Source of the DNA: Nannocystis pusilla
Lineage (GTDB): Bacteria > Myxococcota_A > Polyangia > Nannocystales > Nannocystaceae
Reading direction: 5' to 3'
Assembly: GCF_026626665.1 (NCBI RefSeq)
Contig: NZ_JAPNKE010000002.1
Location: 2,109,204-2,173,203, forward strand
DNA: 64,000 nt
Shown: positions 1-7,676 of the stretch, piece by piece
Layout of the letters: each line of letters begins with the position of its first letter
How positions within the stretch are numbered: the stretch's first letter is position 1
Made by a program: the position numbers and the translations under genes
The notes under the pieces: model-generated
What the model saw: only the letters and a program-made list of their open reading frames with translations
The model's database searches: none
Told to the model about the DNA's origin: nothing

Positions 1-796
1 CGCCCCAGCCGATCAGCATCGGGCCCTGGCCGCGCTCGCTCGGCTTGTCGCGGCCGAGCGCCTGGTCGATGAGCCGCTCGACCGCGTTGATCCGCCGCAG
101 GGCCAGCGCGTGATCGTCGGCAGGCTTGCCGTCGGGGCTCGAGCGGCCGATGACGAACAGCATCTTGGCCTCGCGCAGGGCCTTGGCGTGGCGCGCGAGC
201 TCGCCGACGATGTAGGGGCGCGCGGCCGGAGCGGGCCAGGGCTGGCGCGCCTGCGGCTCGCCCGTGGGGAAGTAGACGACGAGCCGGTCGGGGAAGGCGC
301 CGAGCAGCGCGTTCATCTGGTCGTCGTCGGCGAGCAGGGCCCGCCACTCGTCGGCGCTGCAGCCCTCGCCGCCCTCGACGCGGTCTTGCACGCTGGTGCG
401 CCGCTTCAGGCAGGCCTGCGTCAGCTGCGAGACGGCCTTCTCGACCACCGGATCGCCGCAGGTCGGCGCCGGGACCTCGGGCTCCTCGGGCGGGCGGCAG
501 CGGAGGTCGGCGCCGCAGCGCAGGCCGACGTCGCACGGGCAGTCGCGGCACTGCTCGCCGCGCTGCGCGACCTGGGGCTCCTCCTGCGGCGTGCACTCGC
601 CGTGGACGCACCACTGGCCGTCGGGGCACTGCTCTTCGTCGGGGCGGCGCGGATCGCATTGCTGGACGTCGCTCGCGTCGACGGCGGCGGTCGGCAGCGA
701 GACCACGGCCCAGGCCACGAACAACACCATCGCCCAGACGCCGGCCGTCAGGGCGATCAAGGTCACGGTGATCCGGTCGATCGCCATCGAAGTCAT
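1..796 (-). CDS. Cys-rich single-pass membrane protein, OmpA-like C-terminal part (partial)
   Basis: The gene runs off the left edge, so the C-terminus is missing. Reading starts at ATG 796 (MTSMAIDR), with an alternative ATG at 787. A hydrophobic segment at residues 10-32 should be a signal anchor. It is followed by a Cys-rich stretch (CPDGQWCVHGEC and CRDCPCDVGLRC) and then a region with LFVIGRSSPDGKPADDH and a following RRINAVERLI helix. That last pattern resembles the peptidoglycan-binding OmpA family fold, but the call is tentative because the end is cut. It is the last visible gene of the operon kinase, VKOR-thioredoxin, this gene. Its start region lies in the 86-bp repeat at 733-967, and the upstream stop/start overlap is ATGA, which suggests translational coupling. 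Confidence 0.6.
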   Translation of the reverse strand, partial: MTSMAIDRITVTLIALTAGVWAMVLFVAWAVVSLPTAAVDASDVQQCDPRRPDEEQCPDGQWCVHGECTPQEEPQVAQRGEQCRDCPCDVGLRCGADLRCRPPEEPEVPAPTCGDPVVEKAVSQLTQACLKRRTSVQDRVEGGEGCSADEWRALLADDDQMNALLGAFPDRLVVYFPTGEPQARQPWPAPAARPYIVGELARHAKALREAKMLFVIGRSSPDGKPADDHALALRRINAVERLIDQALGRDKPSERGQGPMLIGWG

Positions 797-967
797 CGCT
801 CCGCGCCAAGGGTACTGGCCCAGACGCCGGCCATCAGGGCGATCAGGGTCACGGTGATCCGGTCGATCGCCATCGAAGTCATCGCTCCGCGCCAAGGGTA
901 CTGGCCCAGACGGCGGCCGTCGGGGAGATCGAGGTCACGGTGATCCGATCGATCGCCATCGTCGTCG
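733..967 (-). repeat. 86-bp tandem repeat covering a translation start (about 2.7 copies)
   Basis: Units run 733-818, 819-904 and 905-967 (the third is partial). They differ by only a few bases. Each unit carries the coding start for MAIDRITVT and ends, on the minus strand, in GCGATGA. The period is not a multiple of three, so every copy reads in a different frame. Confidence 0.85.
793..959 (-). other. two ATGA-coupled mini-ORFs upstream of the left-edge gene
   Basis: The 86-bp repeat creates two short reading frames before the full gene. The first runs from ATG 959 to the stop at 879 (26 aa, starts MAIDRITVT). The second runs from ATG 882 to the stop at 793 (29 aa, starts MTSMAIDR). Both end LGAER followed by TGA, and each TGA overlaps the next ATG as ATGA (882-879, then 796-793). 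They look like duplicated N-termini acting as upstream ORFs. Whether they are translated is not known. Confidence 0.5.
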
Positions 968-2233
968 TCACTTCGCGCCGGGGGCCTCGACGAGCTTGAG
1001 GATCTTGCCGGCGCTGGTGGCCGGCATGGCCTGGTCGAGGTGCAGCGCTCCGTCGACGATCGGCACCACGAAGGCCTGCGGCACGCCGACCCGGCCGCCG
1101 CGGGCCTTCACCCACGACAAGAGGTAGCGCTGCTGGGCCGCCAGCGCGGCCGAGGCCTCCTCGCCGTCGATGCAGGTGCGCAGCTTGCCGCCGGGGCCGA
1201 GCGCCTCGGCGACCTCGGCGAGCGCCTTCTCGACCTTGTCGGTGGTGAACCGCGGCGCCTCGGTGTCCTGCAGGTCGAACAGCGCGGCCAGACCGTCGAG
1301 GCCGCGGCCGGGGGCCAGCCGCTCGGCGCACAGGGCCGCCAGCGCGCCGAGGCAGGCGTTGTTGCTGCGCGCCTCGCCGTGGGTCTGCGGCTTGCCGTCG
1401 CCGTCGACGAACTCGTGCGAGGGCAAGTAGCGCTCGTCGCAGTTGGCCCGCGGGAACAGGTAGACCCACAGCTCGGCCCCGTGGGCGCGCAGGCGCGGCA
1501 GCGACTGCTGCAGGAGGTGGAGCTCGCGGCGGCACAGCGGGCAGGTCGGGTCGACGAAGAGCATCACCGCGGCGCGCGGAGCGTCGACGGTGGCCGCGAT
1601 GGTGACGGGCGGCGGATCGGGCGGCGGCGGCGGGCAGGTCACCGAGCGCGCGGCGAGCTGGTAGGCGAGGGCGGTCCCGCCGGTGGCGAGCGCCCAGATC
1701 AGGACGGCCCGCGCGGCGCCGACTCTCGCCTGTCCTTCAGGGCAGGTGGGCGCGGCGCCGCGGACCAGCAGGGCGCCGATGAACGCGACGGTCAAGGTGC
1801 CGTACAGCGCGACGCAGAACGGGCACATGTGCGCGAACTGGGTGAAGGCGTACAGGCCGAGCGCGAGCGACACCGCGACCCCGAGCGCGCCGAGGGCGAG
1901 CAGCGCGGGCGCGGCGACCTCGGCCAGCGGCCCGCGCCGGCGCAGCACCGCGGCCGCCAGGAACATGGTCGTCACGACATGTCCGATCGACCATACGCCG
2001 AGCGGGAGCCCGAGCAGCTGCGACCAGCCGCTGGCCAGCGCCTCGGCGCAGGCCGGGCCGTCGTCGCCGCCGGGGCAGCCGCTGGCGTCGCACAGGTGGT
2101 CGGCGCCGAACTTGAGGCGCACCAGCCAGGCGCTGACGAGCAGGCCGACCAGCCCGGACGCGAGCGTCAACCACGCGCCGACGCGGATCCGCGACGGGGG
2201 CTGGGACGGGGTGGCGATCGTCGGCGCGGTCAC
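968..2233 (-). CDS. vitamin K epoxide reductase family / thioredoxin-fold fusion protein
   Basis: A 421-aa membrane oxidoreductase. The first half has about five hydrophobic segments, a loop cysteine pair (CDASGC) and the VKOR quinone-side CxxC, CPFC, near the end of a helix. The second half is a thioredoxin/DsbA-like domain with the active-site motif DPTCPLCRREL. VKOR-thioredoxin fusions re-oxidise their own thioredoxin domain with quinone and make disulfides outside the cytoplasm, which suits the many Cys-rich lipoproteins nearby. The start is GTG 2233, whose GTGA overlaps the stop of the kinase gene, so translation is probably coupled. A copy of the palindromic element (1729-1746) lies in frame and encodes TCPEGQA in a loop between membrane helices. 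Confidence 0.85.
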   Translation of the reverse strand: MTAPTIATPSQPPSRIRVGAWLTLASGLVGLLVSAWLVRLKFGADHLCDASGCPGGDDGPACAEALASGWSQLLGLPLGVWSIGHVVTTMFLAAAVLRRRGPLAEVAAPALLALGALGVAVSLALGLYAFTQFAHMCPFCVALYGTLTVAFIGALLVRGAAPTCPEGQARVGAARAVLIWALATGGTALAYQLAARSVTCPPPPPDPPPVTIAATVDAPRAAVMLFVDPTCPLCRRELHLLQQSLPRLRAHGAELWVYLFPRANCDERYLPSHEFVDGDGKPQTHGEARSNNACLGALAALCAERLAPGRGLDGLAALFDLQDTEAPRFTTDKVEKALAEVAEALGPGGKLRTCIDGEEASAALAAQQRYLLSWVKARGGRVGVPQAFVVPIVDGALHLDQAMPATSAGKILKLVEAPGAK

Positions 2234-3939
2234 TTGCCTCCCACGGGCAGCAGGTCGTCGGCCGCGTCGGCGGCGGGCTGCGTCTTCTTGGTGGTGCTCT
2301 TGCCCGCGGGCTTGGGGGCGTCCTTGGCGCGGAACGAGTACGTCAGCTCGCCGCCGCCGTCGCTGGCCGGGAACTTCGCGCCGTCGAGCTGCGCGGCGAT
2401 GCACTCGCGGAACGAGGCCGGGGTCGCCTGCACGTCGGCGACGGCGCCCTCGGGGGCCACGAGCAAGGTGAAGCGCAGGCGGTCGGCGCCGGGCTTGGCG
2501 CACACGCGCAGGTCGGTCAGCCGGCGCTCGAGCTCGGCCTCGACCTTGCTGGCCGAGAACGGTCGCGCGGACTGCGAGGTGGGCGGCGGGGGCGTGGCGA
2601 CGGGCGCGGCCTCGGGCGCGGAGGCGGGCGCGGTGACGGGCGGCGTCGCGGCGTCGACCGGCGCCTCGACGCGCGCCACCTCGACCGGCGCGGGCGCGGG
2701 CTCGACGGGCGCGGTGGAGGCCTTGGGGGCCGAAGCTGCAGCCATGCGGGCCGGCTCGGCGTGGGCCGTCGCCTCGCGCACGAGCAGCTGGTGCGTCGGC
2801 GTCGGCCGCACGTCGACGAGCGGCACCCGCCCCGAGCCGCCGCGCCCGGGCTTGCCCTCGGGCGCCAGCGACCACGCGCCGCCGAACAGCGCCGCGGCGG
2901 TGGCCGCCGCGATCGCGGCCTCGCGCCGCCAGCTCGCGCCGGTCGTCGACGCCTGCACCACGGTCGCCTCGCGCGCCGCCGAGCCGCTCGGCGGCACCGC
3001 GCGCGGCTCCTCCAGCGCCAGCCGCAGCGCCGCGGTGACCTCCTCGACCGAGCGGAACCGCCGCGACGGGTCGCGCTCGAACGCCTGCATCACCGCGGCC
3101 TCGATGGTCACCGGCACCTGGCCGCGCACGTGGTCGTGCAGCGGCCGCGGCGGCTCGTGCATCTGCGCGTAGGTCATGTCGCCGGCGCTGCCCGGCAGCC
3201 ACGGCAGGCGCCCGGTCATGAGCTTGTAGATCGTCACGCCGAGGCCGTACACGTCGGTCGCCGGCGAGGCCCGCGACTCGCCGGCGAGCAGCTCGGGCGC
3301 GACGTAGCCGGGCGTGCCGAGCACCAGGCCGAGGCCGGTCTGCTCGCCGCTGGCGTCGAGGTCCTTGGCGATGCCGAAGTCGATCAGCTTGACGAAGTCG
3401 TCGCCGCCGTCGCCGCCCTCGACGAGGAAGCAGTTCGACGGCTTGACGTCGCGGTGGATGATGTTGCGGGTGTGCGCGGCCGCCAGCGCCTCGCACAGCT
3501 GGAGGCCGATCGACGCCGCGCGCCGCCACGGCAGCGGGCCCTCGCGCGTGAGCACCTGGTCGAGGTCGCGGCCGCGCAGGAACTCCATCACGAAGTAGAT
3601 CTCGTTCTCCGGCGTGGTGCCGACCAGGAACGCCCGCGGCACGTGGCGACTCTCGATCTCCGCCATCGTCCGCGCCTCGCGTTGACAGCGTCGGCCCATG
3701 TCGGGGTCGGCGGTGAAGCGTCGGTCGAGGAACTTGACCGCGTACTCCATGCCCGACGCGCGGTCGACCGCGCGGTACACCGCCGCCATGCCGCCCTTGC
3801 CCAGCCGCTCCATGATCCGGTAGCGGCCCTCGAGGAGGATGCCGACGCGTGTGTCGGACTTGGGCGGCGGGTGCATCGTCGAGGTCACGTGCGCCTCGGC
3901 GTGCTCCGCCTCGCCGAGCTCCTCCTCGATGAACTTCAC
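2230..3939 (-). CDS. membrane Ser/Thr protein kinase with C-terminal extracytoplasmic domain
   Basis: A 569-aa eukaryotic-type kinase. The kinase domain spans residues 38-310: glycine loop GKGGMAAVY (47-55), AVK with Lys69, catalytic HRDVKPSN (162-169), DFG (187-189) and APE (214-216), all intact. One membrane segment lies at about 341-359, followed by an Ala/Pro-rich linker and a C-terminal domain of about 100 residues with a conserved FRECIAAQLDGAKFP pattern. That domain recalls the TonB/AgmX-like C-terminal domains of myxobacterial proteins, but I cannot confirm it. It is the first gene of a minus-strand operon with the VKOR fusion and the left-edge membrane protein. Its TGA overlaps the next GTG. 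Confidence 0.9.
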   Translation of the reverse strand: MKFIEEELGEAEHAEAHVTSTMHPPPKSDTRVGILLEGRYRIMERLGKGGMAAVYRAVDRASGMEYAVKFLDRRFTADPDMGRRCQREARTMAEIESRHVPRAFLVGTTPENEIYFVMEFLRGRDLDQVLTREGPLPWRRAASIGLQLCEALAAAHTRNIIHRDVKPSNCFLVEGGDGGDDFVKLIDFGIAKDLDASGEQTGLGLVLGTPGYVAPELLAGESRASPATDVYGLGVTIYKLMTGRLPWLPGSAGDMTYAQMHEPPRPLHDHVRGQVPVTIEAAVMQAFERDPSRRFRSVEEVTAALRLALEEPRAVPPSGSAAREATVVQASTTGASWRREAAIAAATAAALFGGAWSLAPEGKPGRGGSGRVPLVDVRPTPTHQLLVREATAHAEPARMAAASAPKASTAPVEPAPAPVEVARVEAPVDAATPPVTAPASAPEAAPVATPPPPTSQSARPFSASKVEAELERRLTDLRVCAKPGADRLRFTLLVAPEGAVADVQATPASFRECIAAQLDGAKFPASDGGGELTYSFRAKDAPKPAGKSTTKKTQPAADAADDLLPVGGK

Positions 3940-4502
3940 GACGCGAGGCTAGCCCCGGCGCCGCCGTCGGTAAAGTGGCTCGCCGGCCGCACGGCGAGCT
4001 CCGCCGCCGGCCCGTGAGCGCCCCGCGCTGGCCGGATCTCCGGCGGATTCGCCGTCGAGCAGGCGCTGGCGGGCCTCGCGAGGTCGGACGAGGTGACTGC
4101 CTGTGAGATGCCAGGACCGCCCGACGTGCGTCGTCCCAAGTCGCTCGCGGCGGCGCCTCGAACTCGCGCGCCATCGCGCGACCGCCGCGAAAACCGCCCG
4201 GAGCGGCGGCCGATCGGGGGTGATATGACTGATGGGGCATGTCGGATCGGACATGACCCAAGAGCTGAAGAGCTCGGGCGCCGCGCCGGGCTCTGCCGCT
4301 GTCTCGCTGAAACGGCCGCGTAATCGCTGTTCCGCCGGCGTTTTCCGCATCGCCCATCCTCGCGCGAGCGGGTGACCCCGGAGTCGGCGGCCGGAAGACC
4401 CGGCGTCGCGCGAGCCGGCCTCGGGGCCGGAGGGCGGCCGGTTCGGGCGGCGCCGCGGCGCGCAATTTTCCCGCGGCGCCGAAACGTCCTAGGATCGACC
4501 GC
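3940..4502. other. 563-bp divergent intergenic region
   Basis: This lies between the kinase (minus) and a lipoprotein (plus), so it must hold both promoters. I see no convincing ORF. A palindrome at 4238-4255 (CATGTC-6 nt-GACATG) belongs to the window-wide element family and is the only clear structure. Confidence 0.5.
4238..4255. repeat. palindromic element, CATGTC/GACATG type
   Basis: Perfect 6-bp arms with a 6-nt centre (ggatcg), in a divergent intergenic region. Confidence 0.6.
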
Positions 4503-5363
4503 ATGCTCCGCGAGGTCCTCCTCTTCACATTGCTGCTCGCTGCCTGCGGCGACGACTCCATCGCCACCACCGATGACGGCTCCGGCAGCAGCGGCAACAG
4601 CTCGACCACCACGACGACCGGGCCGACGCCGACGACCGGCGACACCACGACGACGACCACGACGACGTCGACGGGCAGCGATTCGGACGCGAGCAGCAGC
4701 GCGGGCGATACCACGACCACCGGCACGACGACGACCTCCACCAGCGAGACGACCACGCAGGGCGTCGACACGAGCTCGTCGAGCTCGACGACGACGACGA
4801 CCGGCACGACCGCCGAGGAGACGACGACGACGACGACCACGGGCGAGACGACGACGACGACGACCACGGGCGAGACGACCGACACCACCGGCGACACGGG
4901 CGAGGTCGTCGGGCCGCCGGTGCCCGCGGGCCTGTGTACGATGGGCGTGCTGACGAGCTTCGTCGAGCCGATGGCGCAGGCCGAGGAGCTGCACATCATC
5001 GGCGTGTACCAGGCGACCGGTAACGCCCTCACGGTCGACGTCGCCCGCACCGACGTGCCGCTGACCCTGGTGCTGTCGTCCTACGAGCCGGTCGCGTTCA
5101 CGCTGAACCTGGCGCCCGGGGTGCTGCTCGAGCACGTGATCCTGAACGGCTACAACACACACACCGTGCAGGGCCAGGGCGCGGCGACGGTGACCGACGT
5201 GTCCGGCCAGTTCAACTTCTACGCCGCCTGCGCCTATGAATGGCCGGAGGACGACGGCGGCTGCAACACCCCGGGGCTGGTCGCCGGCGCCGAGGCGGCG
5301 ACCGGCCTGAGCCTCACCACGTTCGCGGCTTGTTACGAGGGCAGCAGCTTCTCGCTCGATTGA
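4503..5363 (+). CDS. Thr-linker lipoprotein, function unknown
   Basis: A 286-aa predicted lipoprotein. The signal peptide ends in LLLAAC (Cys15), followed by an acidic start (GDD). Residues 20-140 are almost only Thr, Ser, Gly, Asp and Glu, written mainly as ACG/ACC and including runs of TTTTTTTGE. The globular part (145-286) has a beta-rich pattern, with VYQATGNALTVDVA and a short run of Cys (CAYEWPEDDGGC, ACYEG) likely forming disulfides. I do not recognise the domain. Architecture matches at least ten other genes in this window: a tethered head on a flexible, possibly O-glycosylated stalk on the cell surface. It stands alone between two intergenic regions of over 300 bp. Confidence 0.8.
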   Translation: MLREVLLFTLLLAACGDDSIATTDDGSGSSGNSSTTTTTGPTPTTGDTTTTTTTTSTGSDSDASSSAGDTTTTGTTTTSTSETTTQGVDTSSSSSTTTTTGTTAEETTTTTTTGETTTTTTTGETTDTTGDTGEVVGPPVPAGLCTMGVLTSFVEPMAQAEELHIIGVYQATGNALTVDVARTDVPLTLVLSSYEPVAFTLNLAPGVLLEHVILNGYNTHTVQGQGAATVTDVSGQFNFYAACAYEWPEDDGGCNTPGLVAGAEAATGLSLTTFAACYEGSSFSLD

Positions 5364-5683
5364 TGCCGTCGCGTCGCCGGCCCGAGCCTCGGCAGGTTCA
5401 GGGGTCGTCACGCGGGCTCTCGCTCGATCGATGCCCGCGCCGCCGAGCTGCGCGGGTTTTTACGAGGGCAGCAGCGCCTCGCGCGATCGAGGCGCTCGCG
5501 TCGCTCGCTCGCCGGGCGGTGCTTGCGCGCACAGGCTGTGCGGCCGCGCGGACCGGCCCGCTCGCGGCCTCCTCGTGTCCCGGTCGCCGTGAAATCGGGC
5601 GAGTGCCCGGCACAGCCCGGTTGCCGCGGCGACGCGATGACGCATGCCTGGCCGCGAACCGAACGACGCGAGAGACGACCACC
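5364..5683. other. 320-bp intergenic with a degenerate copy of the upstream gene end
   Basis: The last codons of the lipoprotein (TTACGAGGGCAGCAG at 5334) recur at about 5460, and the neighbouring CTCGCTCGAT sequence also recurs. This suggests an old partial duplication of the gene's 3' end. No ORF is convincing. Confidence 0.4.
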
Positions 5684-6280
5684 ATGACCGAGAAGACGAC
5701 CGCGACCTTGACGACCTACCTGACTGACATGCACGCGCTGGTGAATCACGGCCTGCGGGCGATCGACCGCCAGGCGCGCATGCTGACCGGCACGAGCCAC
5801 CTGCAGGCGCTCGGCGCGGTGCAGGAGTTCCAGCGCACGCTCGAGGGCCACCTCAAGCTGCTCGACGCGCGCACCGAGGCGCTCGGCGGCAAGGTCACGC
5901 AGCCGTTCAAGGACGCGGTCACCACGGTCACCGGCTTCCTCGCCGGCATCACCAACCGCTTCCGCCCGCTGAGCGCGTGCAAGGCGATCCGCGACGACTA
6001 CACCTTCCTGTCGCTCGTGGCGGTCAGCTACTTGATGCTGTTCACCACCGCGAACGGCCTCGGCGACCGCGACACCGCGATGCTGGCCGAGCAGGGCTAC
6101 CGCGACGCGGCCCGCCTGGTGATGCACATCGACCGGATCTTGCCGAGCCTGGTGGCCCAGGAGCTGCGCGAGGACAACCTGCCGGTCGCCGACCTCGAGC
6201 GCCAGAGCCGGACGATGCTGGCCCGCGCGTGGAAGCGCGAGGAGAGCGAGCTCGGCCTCGAGACCAACGCGACGGCCTGA
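5684..6280 (+). CDS. ferritin-like four-helix protein, DUF892/YciF type
   Basis: A 198-aa all-helical cytosolic protein starting MTEKTTATLTTYLTDMHALV. The layout, with a first helix containing LTDMHALVNHGLRAIDRQ, a second with EFQRTLEGHLKLLDARTEALGG, and two further long helices separated by a loop, fits the DUF892/YciE-YciF ferritin-like family linked to stress responses. Metal ligands are not obvious by eye, so the enzyme or storage role is open. The ATG follows GACGACCACC without a strong Shine-Dalgarno. The gene is monocistronic, and the UvsE-like gene begins about 140 bp downstream. Confidence 0.6.
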   Translation: MTEKTTATLTTYLTDMHALVNHGLRAIDRQARMLTGTSHLQALGAVQEFQRTLEGHLKLLDARTEALGGKVTQPFKDAVTTVTGFLAGITNRFRPLSACKAIRDDYTFLSLVAVSYLMLFTTANGLGDRDTAMLAEQGYRDAARLVMHIDRILPSLVAQELREDNLPVADLERQSRTMLARAWKREESELGLETNATA

Positions 6281-6423
6281 GCGAAGACCCGCGCACCGGA
6301 CTGCCAGCATTCGCCGGCCTGGCGGGTGCGGGCATTCGTGCGTGCGTCGCGGCGGCCGCTGCGAGGAATCACGGGCTCACGAATGGGTTTGTGAATGTGG
6401 GCAGTTTCGATCATGCTGAGGCC

Positions 6424-7338
6424 GTGCGCCTGGGCCTCTGCTGCACCTTCCTCGAGGAGCCGATCAAGTTCCGCCACGCCACCGCGCGGGTCGTCGGGGC
6501 CAAGCCGCGGGCGGCTCAGCGGCTGTACCTCGGCGAGATCGCGCTCGCCAACGCCGACGCGCTGGCCGCGGCGGTGACGTGGTGCGCGGAGCGGGGGATC
6601 GGCGCGTTCCGGGTCTCCTCGCAGTTGTTCCCGCTCGCCACCCACCCGGAGGTCGGTTACGCCCTCGAAGAATTGCCGACCTGGAGCGGCGTGGAGCGGC
6701 GGCTGGCGGCCGTGCGCGAGCTGGCGCGAACCAGAGACGTGCGGCTCAGCTTTCACCCCGATCAGTTCGTGGTCCCCGGCTCGGCCTCGCCGGCGGTGGT
6801 GGAGAGCTCGCTGGCCGAGCTCGAGCACCACGGGCGGATGGCCGAGCTCGTCGGCGCCGAACAGGTCACGCTGCACGGCGGCGGCGCGCAGCCCGACAAG
6901 GCGACCGCGCTCGCGCGGCTCGAGCGCGGGCTCGATCGCCTGTCGCCGCGGGGGCGCGAGCGGATCGTCCTCGAGAACGACGACCGCGTGTTCACCGTCG
7001 ACGACCTCCTGCCGGTGTGCGCCCGCGCCGGCCTGCCGCTCGTCCACGACGTCCATCACCACCGCTGCCTGCCCGGCGAGATCCCCGTCGAGGAGGCGAT
7101 CGAGCTGGCGGCCGCGACGTGGGGGGCGCGCGAGCCGTGGGCCCACATCTCGAGCCCGAAGGGCGGCTGGGCCAGCAAGCAGCCGCACGTCCACGACGAC
7201 TACATCCGCCCGGCCGACGTGCCGCGGGCGTGGCTGGGCCGCAAGATCACCGTGGACGTCGAGGCCAAGGCCAAGGAGCAGGCGGTGCTGCGCCTGGCCC
7301 GGTGGGTCGCGGCGCAGGCGAAGCCCCGGGCGGCGTGA
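6424..7338 (+). CDS. uvsE: UV damage endonuclease, UvdE/UvsE family
   Basis: A 304-aa TIM-barrel DNA repair nuclease that nicks 5' of UV photoproducts in an alternative excision pathway. Family signatures are visible: RLGLCCTF at the N-terminus, FRVSSQLFPL, LSFHPDQFVV, VTLHGGG, the metal ligand region ERIVLENDDR, LVHDVHHH, HISSPKGG and HDDYI. I chose GTG 6424 because family members begin directly at RLG. In-frame GTGs at 6391 and 6397 would add about 10 residues. The plus-strand reading frame is open well upstream but shows no family similarity there. A palindromic element and a small ORF follow. Confidence 0.85.
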   Translation: MRLGLCCTFLEEPIKFRHATARVVGAKPRAAQRLYLGEIALANADALAAAVTWCAERGIGAFRVSSQLFPLATHPEVGYALEELPTWSGVERRLAAVRELARTRDVRLSFHPDQFVVPGSASPAVVESSLAELEHHGRMAELVGAEQVTLHGGGAQPDKATALARLERGLDRLSPRGRERIVLENDDRVFTVDDLLPVCARAGLPLVHDVHHHRCLPGEIPVEEAIELAAATWGAREPWAHISSPKGGWASKQPHVHDDYIRPADVPRAWLGRKITVDVEAKAKEQAVLRLARWVAAQAKPRAA

Positions 7339-7373
7339 ACGTCGAGGTCGGCGCGACCGCGAAAGGCTCGAAA

Positions 7374-7396
7374 GGACATGTCTTAAAGAGCATGTC
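7374..7396. repeat. palindromic element, GACATG/CATGTC type
   Basis: GGACATG, 9 nt, CATGTC about 35 bp after the uvsE stop. It is positioned like a 3'-end hairpin. Confidence 0.55.
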
Positions 7397-7417
7397 AATC
7401 GAGGCGGAGGACTCGCG

Positions 7418-7567
7418 GTGCGCTGCGCCGGCAGGCCCGAGGGCCTCCTCGTGGCCCGCTCGAACATCGACGCCCACGCGCGCGCTCCGGCGTGGCAGCG
7501 CATGAGCACCCGCGCCGGCTGTATCGAGGCCGATCTCGAGGTCCAGCTGTACGCGCGGATCGCCTGA
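7418..7567 (+). CDS. possible 49-aa small protein
   Basis: GTG 7418 follows a good Shine-Dalgarno (GGAGG at 7406-7410, 7-nt spacer). All but a few of the 49 codons end in G or C, as expected for real genes here. The peptide begins VRCAGRPEGLLVARSNIDAH and ends EADLEVQLYARIA. I recognise no family. It may be a true small gene or the tail of a decayed one. It sits between uvsE and the double hairpin at 7591-7652. Confidence 0.4.
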   Translation: MRCAGRPEGLLVARSNIDAHARAPAWQRMSTRAGCIEADLEVQLYARIA

Positions 7568-7590
7568 ATGCGCGAATCATCGTATCATGC

Positions 7591-7652
7591 GATGTGTCCC
7601 GAAGGACATGGATGTAACATCAGAATCATCGATATGTCCCGAAGGACATGTA
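7591..7652. repeat. two palindromic hairpins, 40 bp apart
   Basis: GTGTCC-cgaa-GGACAT (7594-7610) and ATATGTCC-cgaa-GGACATGTAT (7632-7652), both with the loop CGAA. They lie at the 3' end of the convergent beta-helix gene (stop at 7677), a terminator-like position, but no U-tract follows. Confidence 0.7.
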
Positions 7653-7676
7653 TAAATGCGATGACCGCATGCCCTG

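Noticed and set aside
1976..1996. GACATGTCCGATCGACC in the VKOR gene as an element copy
   Set aside because: The right arm is poor and the residues (SIGHVV) fit the membrane helix of the family.
968..5050. 1360-aa minus-strand ORF
   Set aside because: Only its last 421 codons are real (the VKOR fusion). The rest is antisense or out of frame to the kinase and the lipoprotein at 4503; the Val-rich runs are the reverse strand of ACG linker codons.
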